Shown here: in pieces, positions 34,003 through 46,137 of the stretch
How positions within the stretch are numbered: position 1 is the stretch's first letter
How the letters are laid out: every line of letters starts with the position of its first letter
Origin: Agaricus subrufescens
Taxonomy: Eukaryota; Basidiomycota; Agaricomycetes; Agaricales; Agaricaceae
Length of the DNA: 64,000 bases
NCBI GenBank assembly: GCA_029945375.1
Contig: CM057057.1
Span: 1,612,001-1,676,000 of the forward strand
Direction of reading: 5' to 3'
Program-made: the position numbers and the translations under genes
Notes under the pieces: model-generated
Told to the model about the DNA's origin: nothing
The model's database searches: none
Seen by the model: only the letters and a program-made list of their open reading frames with translations

Positions 34003-36834
34003 TTACCTACGATTACTCGTCCTAGCTTTCTTTCTTTTCTTTGGCATTAGAGAATCTGAACTTTCGTCCTCGCCTTCGTCTTCGTCTTCGTCTTCGTCTT
34101 CGTCTTCTTCATCTTCATCTTCCTCTTCCTGGTACTCATCATCATCTTGTGGCTTTGATGAAGTTTCCTCCATTTCTCGTTTCTTCGGTACCTTGACGAA
34201 GTCAGTAGAGTGGAACTCCACACCTTCTACTTCCGTCTTGATTATGTTGACCAGTTTTTCAAGGTTCCGAAAGACACGACGATAGACTTTACCCATGTAT
34301 TTATGGTCATCAGTCACTTTCCTGAAGTATGAGGCGTAAAGTACATTCCGGATTTCCTGCATCAAATGGGGGATTGAGCGATGTTGCAAACCGGGGTGAA
34401 GGCAACCTTCTAGTTCATGTATCACCCGACCCGGATATTCCAAAAGTTGTCGACGCTGTACGCTAGGCACGCTAGTGTTCATAAAGATCTGATTTGGGAA
34501 CTCATCCCCAGCGGGATAGCTGACTCGGTAGGCGAGAAGGTATAACTTCACCCACCATAAGGACTCTACACCATGCTGGGGTCGATCTCTTGGGTGCCGT
34601 GATGGTGACGAAGATGGTAATGATGATGATTGTGTTGATTGACCTGAGTCGGACGAGTCTGAACTTGATAGACAGTCAACGCTCATGAATGCCACTCCCG
34701 AATGGATTTCTAGAGGCATGAAGAATGGTGTACCCTAATTCAATGTCAAGCGATCAACAAACAGACTTGTACATCAATTTTGGGAACAAACCGTTTTTGG
34801 ATCTGAGCTATCACTTTCATCGTTGTAATGCTTGGCATATTCAAGGTCGCTCAGTTTTCCCCGATGTTCGCCGTTATCCCTCTTCACCGCTATGATGTTT
34901 CCTGCACTAACATCTCTATGCATCCAGCCAGCGAGGTGCATCAAAACTAAGGCTGTTCAATACGGAGTCAGTCGTGACTGCCCATACGTCGCCAGGCAAA
35001 CTTACCAATATAAGCGTCCGGAAGCACACTGAAAGCAGTTTTCAACGTGTCAACACAATCTAGCGATTGTCCAACTTCCTTATATACCAAACGGTATTGC
35101 TGCTTGACTTTATAAGAGCGTGTTTTAACTAGTAATTGCAAGCCATTTAAACTTTGTCGGTTATTCTGGTTGGTATAAGTGGAACCCATTCTTTGGGTCG
35201 AACCAGTCAGCATGCTTCGATCTTCCACAAATGTGTTTGTCAAAGGGGCCGTAGCACCCTCTTCGCCGCCACCGTTAAGACGAGGTTTGCGAAAGTCAAG
35301 AATACTTGGTGCGGGAGTAGCGAGGGCTAACCTTTCTTTCGACTCGCCAAGTTCGAAACTGTCGCAGATGATCTCCATGAAATACTCCTTATAGTTTTGG
35401 TCTTCCAGCGCGGCCTTGAGCTTCGTTTTAAGTTCTTTACCAGCCCAAGAGTAAGCTTCCTCCTTGATCGCGCTTAAGCCTTCGAAAATCGCATCAAGTT
35501 TCTCTTTTTCCGTCTTCGATCCCTTGTCGAGCCATACATCCTTCAAGGCAACTTTTGTGTCACCATTCACCTTCTCGTACATCGCATTTCCAGAAGACCC
35601 TCGTACTTCAATGGCACTCCAAACACGCGTCTTCCTTCCCGAAATGCAGAGGACCCTTCGGTATAGTAACAAGTCGACCGTCTTGAAATAACGCGTCCCA
35701 GTCTTAGTAGGTATTTCATATATATATCGTACTCCGTGATCCTCGACGCGGTGCACAGTGAGGTCATATCCCATTTCCTCCTGTGTAGCGTAGGCAAACG
35801 AGAGGAACACTTGAATTAATTTCTCAGTATCCTAAGCAATGTGAGGCGGAGCAAGAAGCAATGCATGACAAACTTACCGTTAAGAAATTGAAAGTCTCTG
35901 ACTTGGCTGAGTGGGAACGCGAGAAATACCTGACAGCCATCTCGGTATTCTCAATTGTAATCTGGGGCAAAATCAGAGAAAATCGTGGTATTGTCAAATT
36001 ACAGCCGCACCCCATAGATCCATTTGCGACGGGCATCATCGTTCATGATATAACTGGCACAGGAAACCAACTTCTGGCGATTCTGGACACATGAGATAAA
36101 GAATGGGTTGAAATACAGGCAGAATACTTACATCCTCGTAGTCCTTCGTAGATTTCTTGAATTCAGCAACCACTGCAGTTTCTGAGGTTACGATGTATTT
36201 GTTTTGGGCACCGTCGGGTTCTCCGGTAAAACAAGCGTCGGTTTTGAAGTTGGAGTTGCCAATTTCCGATCTCACATTGGCGTTGGGACAATGACGATAG
36301 GAAAAGTGGCGTTGACGCCCATCGAGCCCCATGAGTCCGTCGTCAAATACATCGGCAATACACTTCAGTGGCTTGAATGCGTTCGCTTCCGAAGAGTAGT
36401 CGCGTGGTTCTGCAGCGTACTCCTGCCATTCTAGTTGGTTCGCTTCGTTCAAAACGAGTAGCTGTTTTTCCATCAAGACGCGCTTAGCAGCTTCAACAGG
36501 GACGTCATCGGGTAAGAAGGGACTATAGTGGTAGAGAAACGCGTCGACAGGGCATGTCAGTATCTCGTTCTCCATCTGCACGCCCATAAAATCGCGAGTG
36601 TCGGTTTGCTTCTCCCACTCGCTACTGCTCAGTTTTGGTCGCCTGGGCGTGGGACTGAATATGTCAGCATGAATCCATGATGTACCGTGCGTCTTGATAT
36701 ACAATACTTACCCTTTCGAAACCTTCTGCTTTTGAGGCGTAATTGGTTGTTGAGATCTATACAAATCCCGAGTGAACTCTTGCCACGTGTGCTTAGAGTA
36801 GACTAGTAAACAGATACCTTTCTCCGATTTTCAT
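34003..36834 (-). CDS. FunK1-type fungal protein kinase
   Basis: Member of the mushroom-expanded FunK1 kinases, whose substrates are unknown. The start at 36,834 (MKIGERSQQPITPQKQKVSK) makes exon phases fit: 36834-36818, 36756-36712 and 36654-36132. A further exon from about 36,077 is split by an intron that removes a stop (KWIYG|ITIENTEMAVRYFSRS). Next come SETFNFLTDTEKLIQVFLSF and the long exon to about 35,000. Kinase motifs: VYKEVGQSL, then LMHLAGWMHRDVSAGNI (catalytic loop with Asp and Asn) and GKLSDLEYAKHY (SDLEYA replaces DFG, as usual for FunK1), then GTPFFMPLEI in the activation segment. The C-terminus is a long Glu/Asp run followed by a basic tail KKRKKARTSN. It lies 0.2 kb from the end of relic E with convergent transcription. 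Probably active. Confidence 0.88.
34070..34135 (-). repeat. Glu/Asp codon repeat in the FunK1 tail
   Basis: A run of (TCTTCG/TCTTCA)-type hexamer units on the plus strand encodes alternating Glu-Asp in the kinase C-terminus. This is a simple repeat likely to vary in length. Confidence 0.8.
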
Positions 36835-38110
36835 AATTACACTTCCTCTCGTTCAAGGGAGTAGAGCAATGCAGAGTGGTACGGGCGATTTTCATTTTCA
36901 GATACCGGACGACTATTTATCATGAGAATCTGGCACTGAAAAAACATGTTTTTGGATTGTGGTCCCTCGCTCCTATGGCACGTTAATTGAAGAGTGAATC
37001 AGGGTTGAATCAAGGGTGATCACCATGATCAGAACATGACCAACTGCGCACAGCCGGCATGACGAAATTTATCAGGATCTCTAACTGCCCTCAAATTCCG
37101 ATATGTGGCGAGAACAGCATGAACCAGTATTTATGAGCAAATCGTTTGTCCAGCCCAGCCAAACTTATCACGCTTTGTTTCACATCCATAATCTCCATCA
37201 GAAGCAGCATCAGCGACATCTTCTTTTCCACATTTTCCGCGTTTCATAGGTCCGTTTGTGGATGGTGATTATCCGACCCAGCCGATATCTCATCCATCTC
37301 TATTGTGATTTAACAGCACGATAGGAACACTTCCAATGAGCACTATAGCATAACAAGTAAACAAAGCAACCTATCATCTAATTTTGGACATCAGTACAGG
37401 TTGGCTAACCGCTTAAAGGCTTTGTAAACACGGCGAAGATCCTAAATTTTTGGTGACTTACATGACATCTTCTCCACCGATATGATCTGTGAACGCGTGT
37501 ACTTTATGAACCCCTCATGGCAAAGCACCAGACGCAAGAGACCACATGGTCGTCTTTCACGGGATCAGAAGGTTGTGTTCTAGATAAAATTGGCGCCCTC
37601 ATGCACAATCATATACAATCAAGTATCGAGCCGGGGAGAGCCTAGAACGTTCGCGTTCCCGAGTCAAGCGAATATGGTGTACACATGCTCCTCACCCAGT
37701 TCAGTGATAGCTAAGCCGATTGACCACTGGGATACTGTGGGTTCTGAACACTATAAGGCGTAACTACCTCAATACGATATTTCAGTTAGATCATACATTG
37801 AGAGATGACAAGACGTGACGCCTTACACAGTTGCAATTGCAAAGCATCGAATAGAACAAGGTCGACAGGGAAGTGAAATTGAGAGGCAATAAAAATAGAA
37901 CTCGACTCATTAATGGGAAATGTGATGTTCATGATGAACCACACGGGGTATAGCGATAGGTTATAGCATCCACAGTACCTGCGCCTCGCCAGGTAGTTTT
38001 CGTTCAGAGCTATAGTAAATAAGGGTTTAATACGATACAATCGCAGTATATTATAAATTAGTCTAACTCTTCGAATCGAAAAGATATAAACATTACCGGC
38101 CACAAACCCT
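36835..38110. other. Intergenic region upstream of FunK1
   Basis: 1.3 kb between the FunK1 start and the end of the PPR-like gene. No recognised gene; an ORF at 37786-38127 (minus) overlaps the 3' end of the next gene and has no motif. Confidence 0.5.
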
Positions 38111-40282
38111 TCACGAGTCTCTAACACCTCCTCCTAATCCCCCTGAATTCTTCATTCTATCCATTTTGTTAGTATTTCTTCGCCATTTCTTCGCCCGCCT
38201 TTTTTCCCGAGCCACTTGGTTCACCCAAATGGCCGACCTCATTCCCGTAGCGTTAACCACCGCAATCGCAAAGTTGCGCCCTTCATCCTCTGCAACAACA
38301 TTTATGCGTGCTTCATCCACCACCCCGTCCGCTAGTTCAGCACCTTCCTGCCTTTCCTCCACTCCCTTCTTGGGTCCACCAACCTTCACAACCATCGTGA
38401 CCCCTTCCGCCTTACCCCTCTCTGCATGTCTACGTTTCCGACGCTCAGTAAACCCTTCAAAGACCTCCTTTTTCACCTGTTCATTCCCCTTCGCCTGTTT
38501 ATTCTCCACCACCTTTCTCTGCTTCTCCACCTCTCTCTGCCTCTCCATCTCCTCCAACCTCCTATCCAACTCAACCGGAACCATCTCCGCCTTCACCTCC
38601 GCAATCGCCTTTGCAATATACTCAACCGCCGCCTCCCCATACCCCAACTCCCTCATCGAATCCACCTCACACAAAATCGCCTTCCTCAACAACCTCTCCA
38701 ACGGCACAACATCAAACCCATAATCAAGCGACACCGGAATCTTCCCCTCCAAATACTCAACCGAAGGCACCTTATACTCCACCGGCACACTCGCATAATG
38801 ATTCTGCCACCTATGCGCAAACAGCGGCCAATCCAAATAAAACTCCCTCCTCCTACTCACATCCAACATCCGCACCATCAACGGAACCCCCAACTTCAAC
38901 TTGACCAAAAACTCGGGATCGATCATCGGATACGGTAAACTGAGAAACCGATCCCCCCATTTATCATCCCCCATCTTCCTATACGCCCTAATCCAATACG
39001 TGATCCTGTTCATCAAATGCGCAAAGACGAATTTATACGTCACGACATTGACAGGCACGCGAAACGCAGTAAAACACTGCAACACAACACACGCCCCAAC
39101 ATAGTCGTTCTTGTACACAAAAGACCGAAGAACGACGTTGAGCAGACTTGTCGTCGGTTCAAACGCGAGTCCAGTACGTTTCCGCAAAAGCGCCTCCATC
39201 ATCTCCCTATACAACATCCTCGGAGAAGGAATATCCCCAGTAATAATAACCCTCCCATGCCGAACTCTCCTCCTCTTCGGGTTATACAACCGATTCAAGA
39301 TATTGAACAAGCTCCCAAACGTAAAATCATCCGGCCAAAGATTCCGATCGTGTTTCACAGAATGATAGAGCGCAAACGCACGATGAAGCGAATTCCTAAG
39401 CACTTCAAGCGATATCAGCGCATTGACGACGACAATGCTAAGCTGTACCCCTTGTTCCTCCATCATCTTGAGTGCCGCACCAATAACATTCCGATCAGGA
39501 TACGGCGCATCCCGAACTCCAGCAATAAACGCCGCATAAGCCTGGTTCACAAACTTCCTCTTCGGTCCCCGCAACTGCGAATGTCCAAGCACAGCCAACG
39601 ACCTCAACCCAGCCTCAACCTGCCCCTTCTCAACTCCACGATGCAAAAACCTCTTGTACAGTCTCATATCAGGTTTCGAATCCTCCGCCTTATGACTGTC
39701 ATAAAAGTTGTTCATCGTCGTCAAGAGTAAATCAGACGGAAAATCACGATTACTCATAACCCGCAAAACATTCCACAGATCTTCATCCCCAAACCCCGGA
39801 TTCCTAACAATACCCTGCAACGAACCCCACCACTCCTCCACAACCCTCTCCCCCACCCCAGTAGTCCCAACAATCAAAGCCACAATCATCTTCGCTTCAA
39901 GCCGCAGCGACACAGCATATCCAACGTCGGTCATGCGTTCATAAACCGAGATGACAGCAGGAAGGCAGTTCCGAGAGAGTAGAAACCGAATGACTGTTTC
40001 GTAGGAATACTGTGGTTGTTTGATGCGAGGAATATACGTGTCAAGGCTCTCCTTGACCATAGAAATAATGTTTTCATGACCAGCTGTCGTCTTCATCCCG
40101 ATGTGAATAGCCTGGAGAAGACGAGTCCGGGGATGTCTGTCCTTCCTCAGGGTCGGCGCGCCCTTGGTAGGCGTATTATTCGAGGGACGAAGTTCAGCAA
40201 TAACATAGCGAGGGGGAGCAAGTCTTTGACGCAAAGCAAACGCTGTGTTCCGGCCAAAGGAAGAGATACGAGCTCTTAGCAT
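38111..40282 (-). CDS. Pentatricopeptide-repeat-like mitochondrial protein
   Basis: Single-exon gene of 723 residues. The N-terminus is Arg/Ala-rich without acids (MLRARISSFGRNTAFALRQR), a typical mitochondrial presequence. The body consists of helical hairpins resembling PPR units, for example SYETVIRFLLSRNCLPAVIS, MRLYKRFLHRGVEKGQVEAG, VVNALISLEVLRNSLHRAFA and DFTFGSLFNILNRL. The C-terminus is a charged, probably coiled-coil segment rich in Glu, Arg and Lys (about 590-660). Fungal PPR proteins of this size generally act in mitochondrial RNA stability or translation. I cannot name the orthologue. An uninterrupted 2.2-kb frame is unusual among its intron-rich neighbours. Confidence 0.72.
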   Translation of the reverse strand: MLRARISSFGRNTAFALRQRLAPPRYVIAELRPSNNTPTKGAPTLRKDRHPRTRLLQAIHIGMKTTAGHENIISMVKESLDTYIPRIKQPQYSYETVIRFLLSRNCLPAVISVYERMTDVGYAVSLRLEAKMIVALIVGTTGVGERVVEEWWGSLQGIVRNPGFGDEDLWNVLRVMSNRDFPSDLLLTTMNNFYDSHKAEDSKPDMRLYKRFLHRGVEKGQVEAGLRSLAVLGHSQLRGPKRKFVNQAYAAFIAGVRDAPYPDRNVIGAALKMMEEQGVQLSIVVVNALISLEVLRNSLHRAFALYHSVKHDRNLWPDDFTFGSLFNILNRLYNPKRRRVRHGRVIITGDIPSPRMLYREMMEALLRKRTGLAFEPTTSLLNVVLRSFVYKNDYVGACVVLQCFTAFRVPVNVVTYKFVFAHLMNRITYWIRAYRKMGDDKWGDRFLSLPYPMIDPEFLVKLKLGVPLMVRMLDVSRRREFYLDWPLFAHRWQNHYASVPVEYKVPSVEYLEGKIPVSLDYGFDVVPLERLLRKAILCEVDSMRELGYGEAAVEYIAKAIAEVKAEMVPVELDRRLEEMERQREVEKQRKVVENKQAKGNEQVKKEVFEGFTERRKRRHAERGKAEGVTMVVKVGGPKKGVEERQEGAELADGVVDEARINVVAEDEGRNFAIAVVNATGMRSAIWVNQVAREKRRAKKWRRNTNKMDRMKNSGGLGGGVRDS

Positions 40283-40503
40283 GCGAGAAACTCTATTGGG
40301 TCATGAGAGAGGATAAACAATTTTATGCCCTGGCACAAACCCTAACACTTGTGCGCAAGACATCACTGTTTAACTACAGCCTCCCGACCAAACAACTTGT
40401 ATCACAATATTTGTGGAAATTAAACAAGGTAGTATACAATACACAAAAAAACTCGAATACGAAAGAAAACAACGAAAACTTATTTTCACAAAAGACAGCA
40501 TTA

Positions 40504-43500
40504 TCACAAATCATCAGCATCCTCACACTCCCCCTCCACCTCCTCCACAAACTCCTTCACAAAACTCATCAACTCCCTAACAAGCGCATCTCTATCCCAC
40601 TCCATCCTGTTCCTCCAAACACTCCCAAGGCAATTCGCGCGCAACTGCTCCAACTGCTCAACATTCAACAACCCAGTATCCACTTTTAATCGTCTATGCA
40701 ATTCCGTCAACAACACTTCATCAACATGAAAATCGGGTAAAGGCGGCGTCGGCGTTCGTTCAACAACCATCGGCTCAGGAGGAGGCGGTGACGGCGCTAA
40801 TACATGATTTGAAATAACCTCCGGAGTCCTGGTTCGACGAATGGGTGTAGGAGTGTGCGGACGCGGAGAAGGCGTTCGAGCATGAAGATTTGCAGCATTG
40901 GGAGGAACAAGGAAAGGATTACCATCCATGTTCATCGTAGGCGTAGGCGCAGTAGTCGTAAAGTTGAACTCGTGAGACGACGCAGGGTTGGGGACATAAA
41001 TGTCAGGATTCTGCGTAGTAGTTGAAGCAGTCGCCGATTGATTACTGGCGGGACTAGCAGTTCTACTAGTCCTCGCTGCAGTGAATACATCAGTCATCGG
41101 TGGTAGAGGATTGAGCAATGCCGGGTCAAATCCAACCCTCGAACGAGGCGTACCCTGAACTTCAACATTCCTTTCCACCTCAGTGCTAACAATAGTAGCA
41201 CTCTCCACCAATCCATGCATGTGTGACGCAAGAGTCGAATCAACCACCTCCGTAGCGGTCGCGAAATGCACAGTCCTCGAATGCGTCGGCGTATTTTGAG
41301 AAGTAACATCCATCGGGCCGCTCTCCTCTCCTTCTTCCGTAGACAGCCTCGACCTCTTCACTTCCCTCTCCGCCATATCACCATTAACACCAACACCAAC
41401 ACCAGATCCATCCTCTTCATCCTGCTGCGAACTCCCAGCACTACCCCCTCTCTGCCTCTTCAGCCTTCTCTCAAGTTTCACCGGATCCGTAATCGAAATC
41501 TCCAATACCTGTCCACTACTCCTCGTACTCCTCCTATTCACATTCTCCTCCCTCTCTCTTTCCCTCTCCCTCTCCTTCTCCTTCTCCTTCTCCCTATTCT
41601 TCCTATGTTCTTCCCTCCGTTGACGTTCACGCCCAGCCATCCTCTCACACTCCAACCTCAAAACAGGATCAAAATCCTGGATACTAACCTCCGCAGCCGT
41701 AAGCATAGCCTTCGCTTTATACATCCGATCCATATCTTCAAAAGCGTGTATTTCAGTATTCCGCACAATCTTGACAATATCCTCCAAAAAATCTTGCGGC
41801 GTCAGATATCGACCTCTATACAGATCCACATGCATCTTCTCCAAATCAACGTCATACAACCGCGGGGCAGGGGGCGGTGGAGGAGGAGGAGGGGAGGGAG
41901 CAACGGGAGCAACGGGAGCAACAGGAGCAACAGGAACATCAACATCCATAGGATTGTCAACCACTTGCACTTGTGCTTGTTCCTGATCGACAACTTCGAT
42001 GATTCCATTTGGCTGCGGTGGTACCTCGATCACAGGTACAGGAATAGTCGCAGCATCCACAGGCACAGAAGCCTCAACCCGATCAACAGGCTCCGAGAAA
42101 TTATAATTATACTCCTCCTATAAAAATCACCGTAAGCGCGCGAAGCACTAGATGTATAAGCAAGACACTCACAGAAGCCCTCTTGGTAAACCTCTTAAAC
42201 TTCCTCTTCAACTCCGTCAGAATCGGACCCAACCTGTACTTCAAAAGTGTGATCGTTTTCTGATCATTTTCAACCTGCAATGCCAATTCTGCCGGACTAG
42301 GTTTCTTAGGTTCCAAAGGCGGTGCAACCGGCAGCTCCTCCAAAATCCGCTTCCTCCTCTTCACCCCATCCGGAAATTGATTGGGTGGCCTACGAACATC
42401 ATTTACAAGTGGTAAGAAAAACGCTTCTCGTTGAGCTTCAGTCGGTTGAGCAATTAAAACGCGATTCTCCTTCATATGCCCAAACCATTGCTTCACGTCG
42501 TGCGGCAAGTGAGCGAATTTTCCGTCAATGAGAGCTAGAAGAAGTACGGGTTCTGTTGGCGATAGTGTACCCAACATGGCGCGAACAGTTGATCGAGACG
42601 TTTCAGATATGGCTGAACACCAGCTCAGAAGAGAAGGGATATAGATGATCGACGGCTGATGGCGCTTGGCTTCCACGAATAGTTGCACGATCGCAGCTTC
42701 TACAGTCTAAAATAATCATTAGAAATACATAGTTGATTGATGGCAGAACGCACATACCCGAGTTGAATCACCAAGTAGAGTGCCTAGCTCCATTGTTTGA
42801 ACATGATAGCCCTCGAGATGATGCAAGGCCGCAGCTCCAACGTAATTTTGACCCATTCCGCCGGAGCCGTGAATTAATATTCGGGGGCGATACACACGCA
42901 GAGTTTGCATCGCTAGATCATATGTAAGTGCACATGGAAACATGAAGAATATCAAACATACATTGAGAAAACATTTCACGATCAAGGGCACCATCTTCTC
43001 CGCCCTCATCCTCAAACTCTGCCTCTTCTAAAGCACTTAGCTTCTTTTCCAACGGCAAAACCTTATCAATCGCAGACTTGACCTTTTCGAGAGTATCGCC
43101 TAGAAGAGGTACAAATTGCTGAGGTAAAGGTGACGCAGCCGAAGATGAGGATCGAGCAGAAGAAGGAACAAGCTCTATATCAATGCCGTTAAATACTGCT
43201 GGTCGTGATTAATGAACTCTCGAGCTTACTCTTAATAGAGATCATGAAATCCCTCAATTGAACGTTGATCGTCTCAGGGTTCAATAACAATCGCTCAGTC
43301 GACTTGTAAATCTGAGGGTATCTTCTCTGTACAGCATTAAGAGCTGCCTCAGTGCATAAAGCCTGAGAAATACATGAGTCACCCAGTCAACAAACTAGAG
43401 GCTAGCCAACTCACTCGAAGATCAGCTCCACCATAACCTTTCGTCAACTTGGCCAGGCCGTTTAGCCTCTCTTTACTTTGTTCATCTTCGTTATCACGAC

Positions 43501-45351
43501 TCCACCCTAACCACCCTCTAGTCATAATTGATAAAATCTTTTCTCTAGCCTCCAATCCGGGGAGCGGGAAATAAAATTCTCGGTCGAAACGACCAGGACG
43601 ACGTAAGGCCGGATCAATAGCATCGGGACGATTAGTAGCACCAATGACCACGACCTGACCACGACCATCCATACCATCCATAAGCGCGAGTAGCGTACTA
43701 ACGATGGAAGCATGAATTTGATCTTGCTTAGATGACCGAACGGGAGCCAAACCGTCAATCTCGTCGAAGAAGATTATCGACGGCTGAGAGTTCTTGGCTT
43801 CTTCAAATAACAGACGTAGTTGGCGTTCGGCTTCACCAACCCATTTTGAAAGACAGTCAGCGCCCTTGCGCATGAAGAAAGCTGTTCGGGCATCAGAGAT
43901 GAGTAAGTTTGACATGAACAAAACGCACATATCGAACGACCATTCGAGCGGCAGCTGGCAGCGAGTGCTCGCGCGAGAAGCGTTTTTCCAGTTCCAGGAG
44001 GCCCATGGAACAATACACCGCGTGGAGGCGTAACACCAAACCGCTGGAAAACTTCGGGATACAGCAAGGGAAGGAGAGTCATTTCTTTTAGTGAGTGAAT
44101 ATCTGAAGAACATGTCAAGGGAGGAAGTGGTGAATGTAAACATGAAGGAACTAACGTTCGTCGAGACCACCGACTTCGTCAAATGTCACATTTTGATTGA
44201 CGCCAAGAGGGTCGGCGTCAGCTAGAGCTACAAATCCGATTCACTATGCAGGTGTATACGGTGTCACGGAAAGCTCACCTGCTTCTCCCATTCTCCCAAG
44301 GTTAGAGGGTGTGCCGGCTGCGAGATCGCCAGGTAGCATGCCACCAGCGGGGACACCAGCCCCGAATGGATCCATGCCAAAAGGTTGCTTGCGGGGAGTC
44401 CTTGTCGGATGATCCGAGTCCTACGAAGCATCAGAAAGATGAAAAAAAGGCGTACAGAGATAGACTAACCGAGTCGTCACCGCCCATGCCCATCCAACGA
44501 CCGAGCTCTGCACCGGATGCGCTCCAACCAGGTCCTCGTCTACCTCTCCCAGGACCGCCGCGGCCACCGTTGCGACTTGCAGTGGGCTTGGGCTGTGGGC
44601 GAGGCATATCTTCCAAGGGTGGGGGTATAGCATAGTTGATTTTCTGGCGCTGTCGCAGCGAGTATGGCTTTCCTTCGTTGTCCTCCTCGACTTCAGTCTC
44701 GGGCTCCGGCTCGGGTTCGATTGTGACCTCCAGATCAGAGGTACCCATTGCATCTTCATTCAAGTCGACGGAGCCCTCGGCGTCGGCGGAGGAAGGGTCA
44801 GAGTGGGCGACGTATTGGTCGTCTTCGTCCTTTTTCTCACGTTTGCGTAGGCGAGCCTGATAGCGACTCTCCCTGGATTGCTTGGTGGGCAAGGCACTGC
44901 CATTTTTCTTTGAAGGAAGGGACTTGCTTCGATTCCGACTTCGGAGCGAGTAACCAGTAGAGTCGTCAACCTTGTCGTCCTCGTCGTCAGTGATGAAATC
45001 CGGAAGATTCCTGGTGCGTCTGAGGCGACGGGTCGGCTGAGGGTCTTCATCTTCCGCCTCTATGACATCACGCGTTCGGTGCCGCCGTACTTTGACGTCG
45101 TCATCGAAGAGCTGGTTGGCGTTTGGCTTGCTCAACCCATCAAGCTCGTCTTCTTCGTAGTCTGACTCTTCGTATACGACCTGTTTGACCCGGCGGCCTC
45201 TCTGGGAATGGGTGTAAACCTCCGGTTCCTCGGCGCTGCCGTCGTCTCTGTCGAGATCGGGGGCGGCGGACGACGGTTCGCTGGCGTTGTACTCGGAGCC
45301 AGAGGGGCCGACGCTATCTGACTTTGCAGCATTGCGTGTGGTGACGGGCAT
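40504..45351 (-). CDS. YTA7: Chromatin AAA-ATPase with bromodomain, Yta7/ATAD2 family
   Basis: Nuclear AAA+ ATPase that evicts or remodels histones H3/H4. Start [15 protein letters not shown] (45,351); an in-frame ATG at 45,447 is less likely. Exon 1 (to 44,470) is an acidic disordered tail with [14 protein letters not shown]. After introns: [37 protein letters not shown] (Walker A, AAA1), [37 protein letters not shown] (Walker B) and [20 protein letters not shown] (arginine fingers). AAA2 is degenerate: its P-loop reads [15 protein letters not shown], without the Lys-Thr/Ser, as in known Yta7/ATAD2. The bromodomain is split: helix Z ([12 protein letters not shown]) is separated by about 80 Val-Ala-Pro/poly-Pro residues from [19 protein letters not shown] and [13 protein letters not shown] long Ser/Pro/Thr-rich C-terminal region follows, ending at 40,504. 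Identity is firm. Confidence 0.93.
41885..41935 (-). repeat. Val-Ala-Pro triplet repeat in the Yta7 bromodomain insert
   Basis: Nine-base units (GGAGCAACG type on the plus strand) repeat four times and encode [12 protein letters not shown]. They are followed directly by a poly-proline stretch. Confidence 0.85.
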
Positions 45352-46137
45352 GATCTTGATCCTGATAGGTGTCTGCTGGGGGGAATGGTGGGGTGGTAGC
45401 AAGAGGTGCGACGATTCCAAATGAGTCGAGTCGGGACTCGGCATCAAAGGCTGGCGCTTTGACCGCAGCCTAGGCGGGGAGTACGTCGGGACGGTGGGCG
45501 GCGATGGGTGGGGGGCGTTGCCGCCGGCGATGGGGAGAGAGTTACGGGATCGTTATATGGAGCGGACAACAAGACGCGGAAGAGCAGAAAGGTGGCGGTG
45601 TCTGTTTGTTGTTGTTTGTCGCCCATCAGCGAACTCGCTCCTCTCCGCGCGGACAACTGGCCCCTACCCGTCACCGGCAACAGCGACGACGGCCGCCATT
45701 CGACATGGCGGGTGTCGGGCGTGCGGTCCTGGACGTCGACGTCGCCTGGGTGCGACCGAGCCGTGCATATATGCGGCAGACCACGTGTGCGGGCCTGCGT
45801 GAGGGTCCCCTCCTCCTCGTCCCCCGCATTTTGCGCTCTGGTGATGGGCTGATTTTTGGAAAAGCCCCCGGCATATGCAGCTGGACACCAAGATCGCCGT
45901 GCGTGCGCAGATCACGGCCGCAAAAATGCGAAAGCGGGTGGGCGTCGCCGCGGCTGGGTTCCCCGGGTGTTTCTGGGAGAATCTGGGCGTGTGGGCGGCG
46001 AAAGCAAGAGGACTCGGACGGGTTTTGCGCCCTCGTCCCGTCGAAGATACGACGTGACATCTGGGGGTGACCGTCACGGCGTCACAGGCAGCAGCGTCGC
46101 CGGTGGCTGGGAGCGGTGACATGGGAATGGCAGGCTA
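45352..46137. other. GC-rich divergent promoter region between YTA7 and the 7TM gene
   Basis: 0.8 kb separating two divergently transcribed starts; visibly richer in G+C and CpG than its surroundings. Several overlapping ORFs on both strands (for example 45504-46070 plus and 45664-46122 minus) come from this composition, which lowers stop frequency. None has a recognisable domain. It probably acts as a bidirectional promoter. Confidence 0.5.

Noticed and set aside
38426..39730. Long plus-strand ORFs opposite the PPR-like gene
   Set aside because: Shadow frames of the 723-codon minus-strand gene; low-complexity translations.
41266..42123. 285-codon plus-strand ORF opposite YTA7
   Set aside because: Antisense shadow of the low-complexity YTA7 C-terminal exon.
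45504..46070. 188-codon ORF and several overlapping ORFs near the YTA7 start
   Set aside because: GC-rich composition on both strands explains the lack of stops; no domain recognised.
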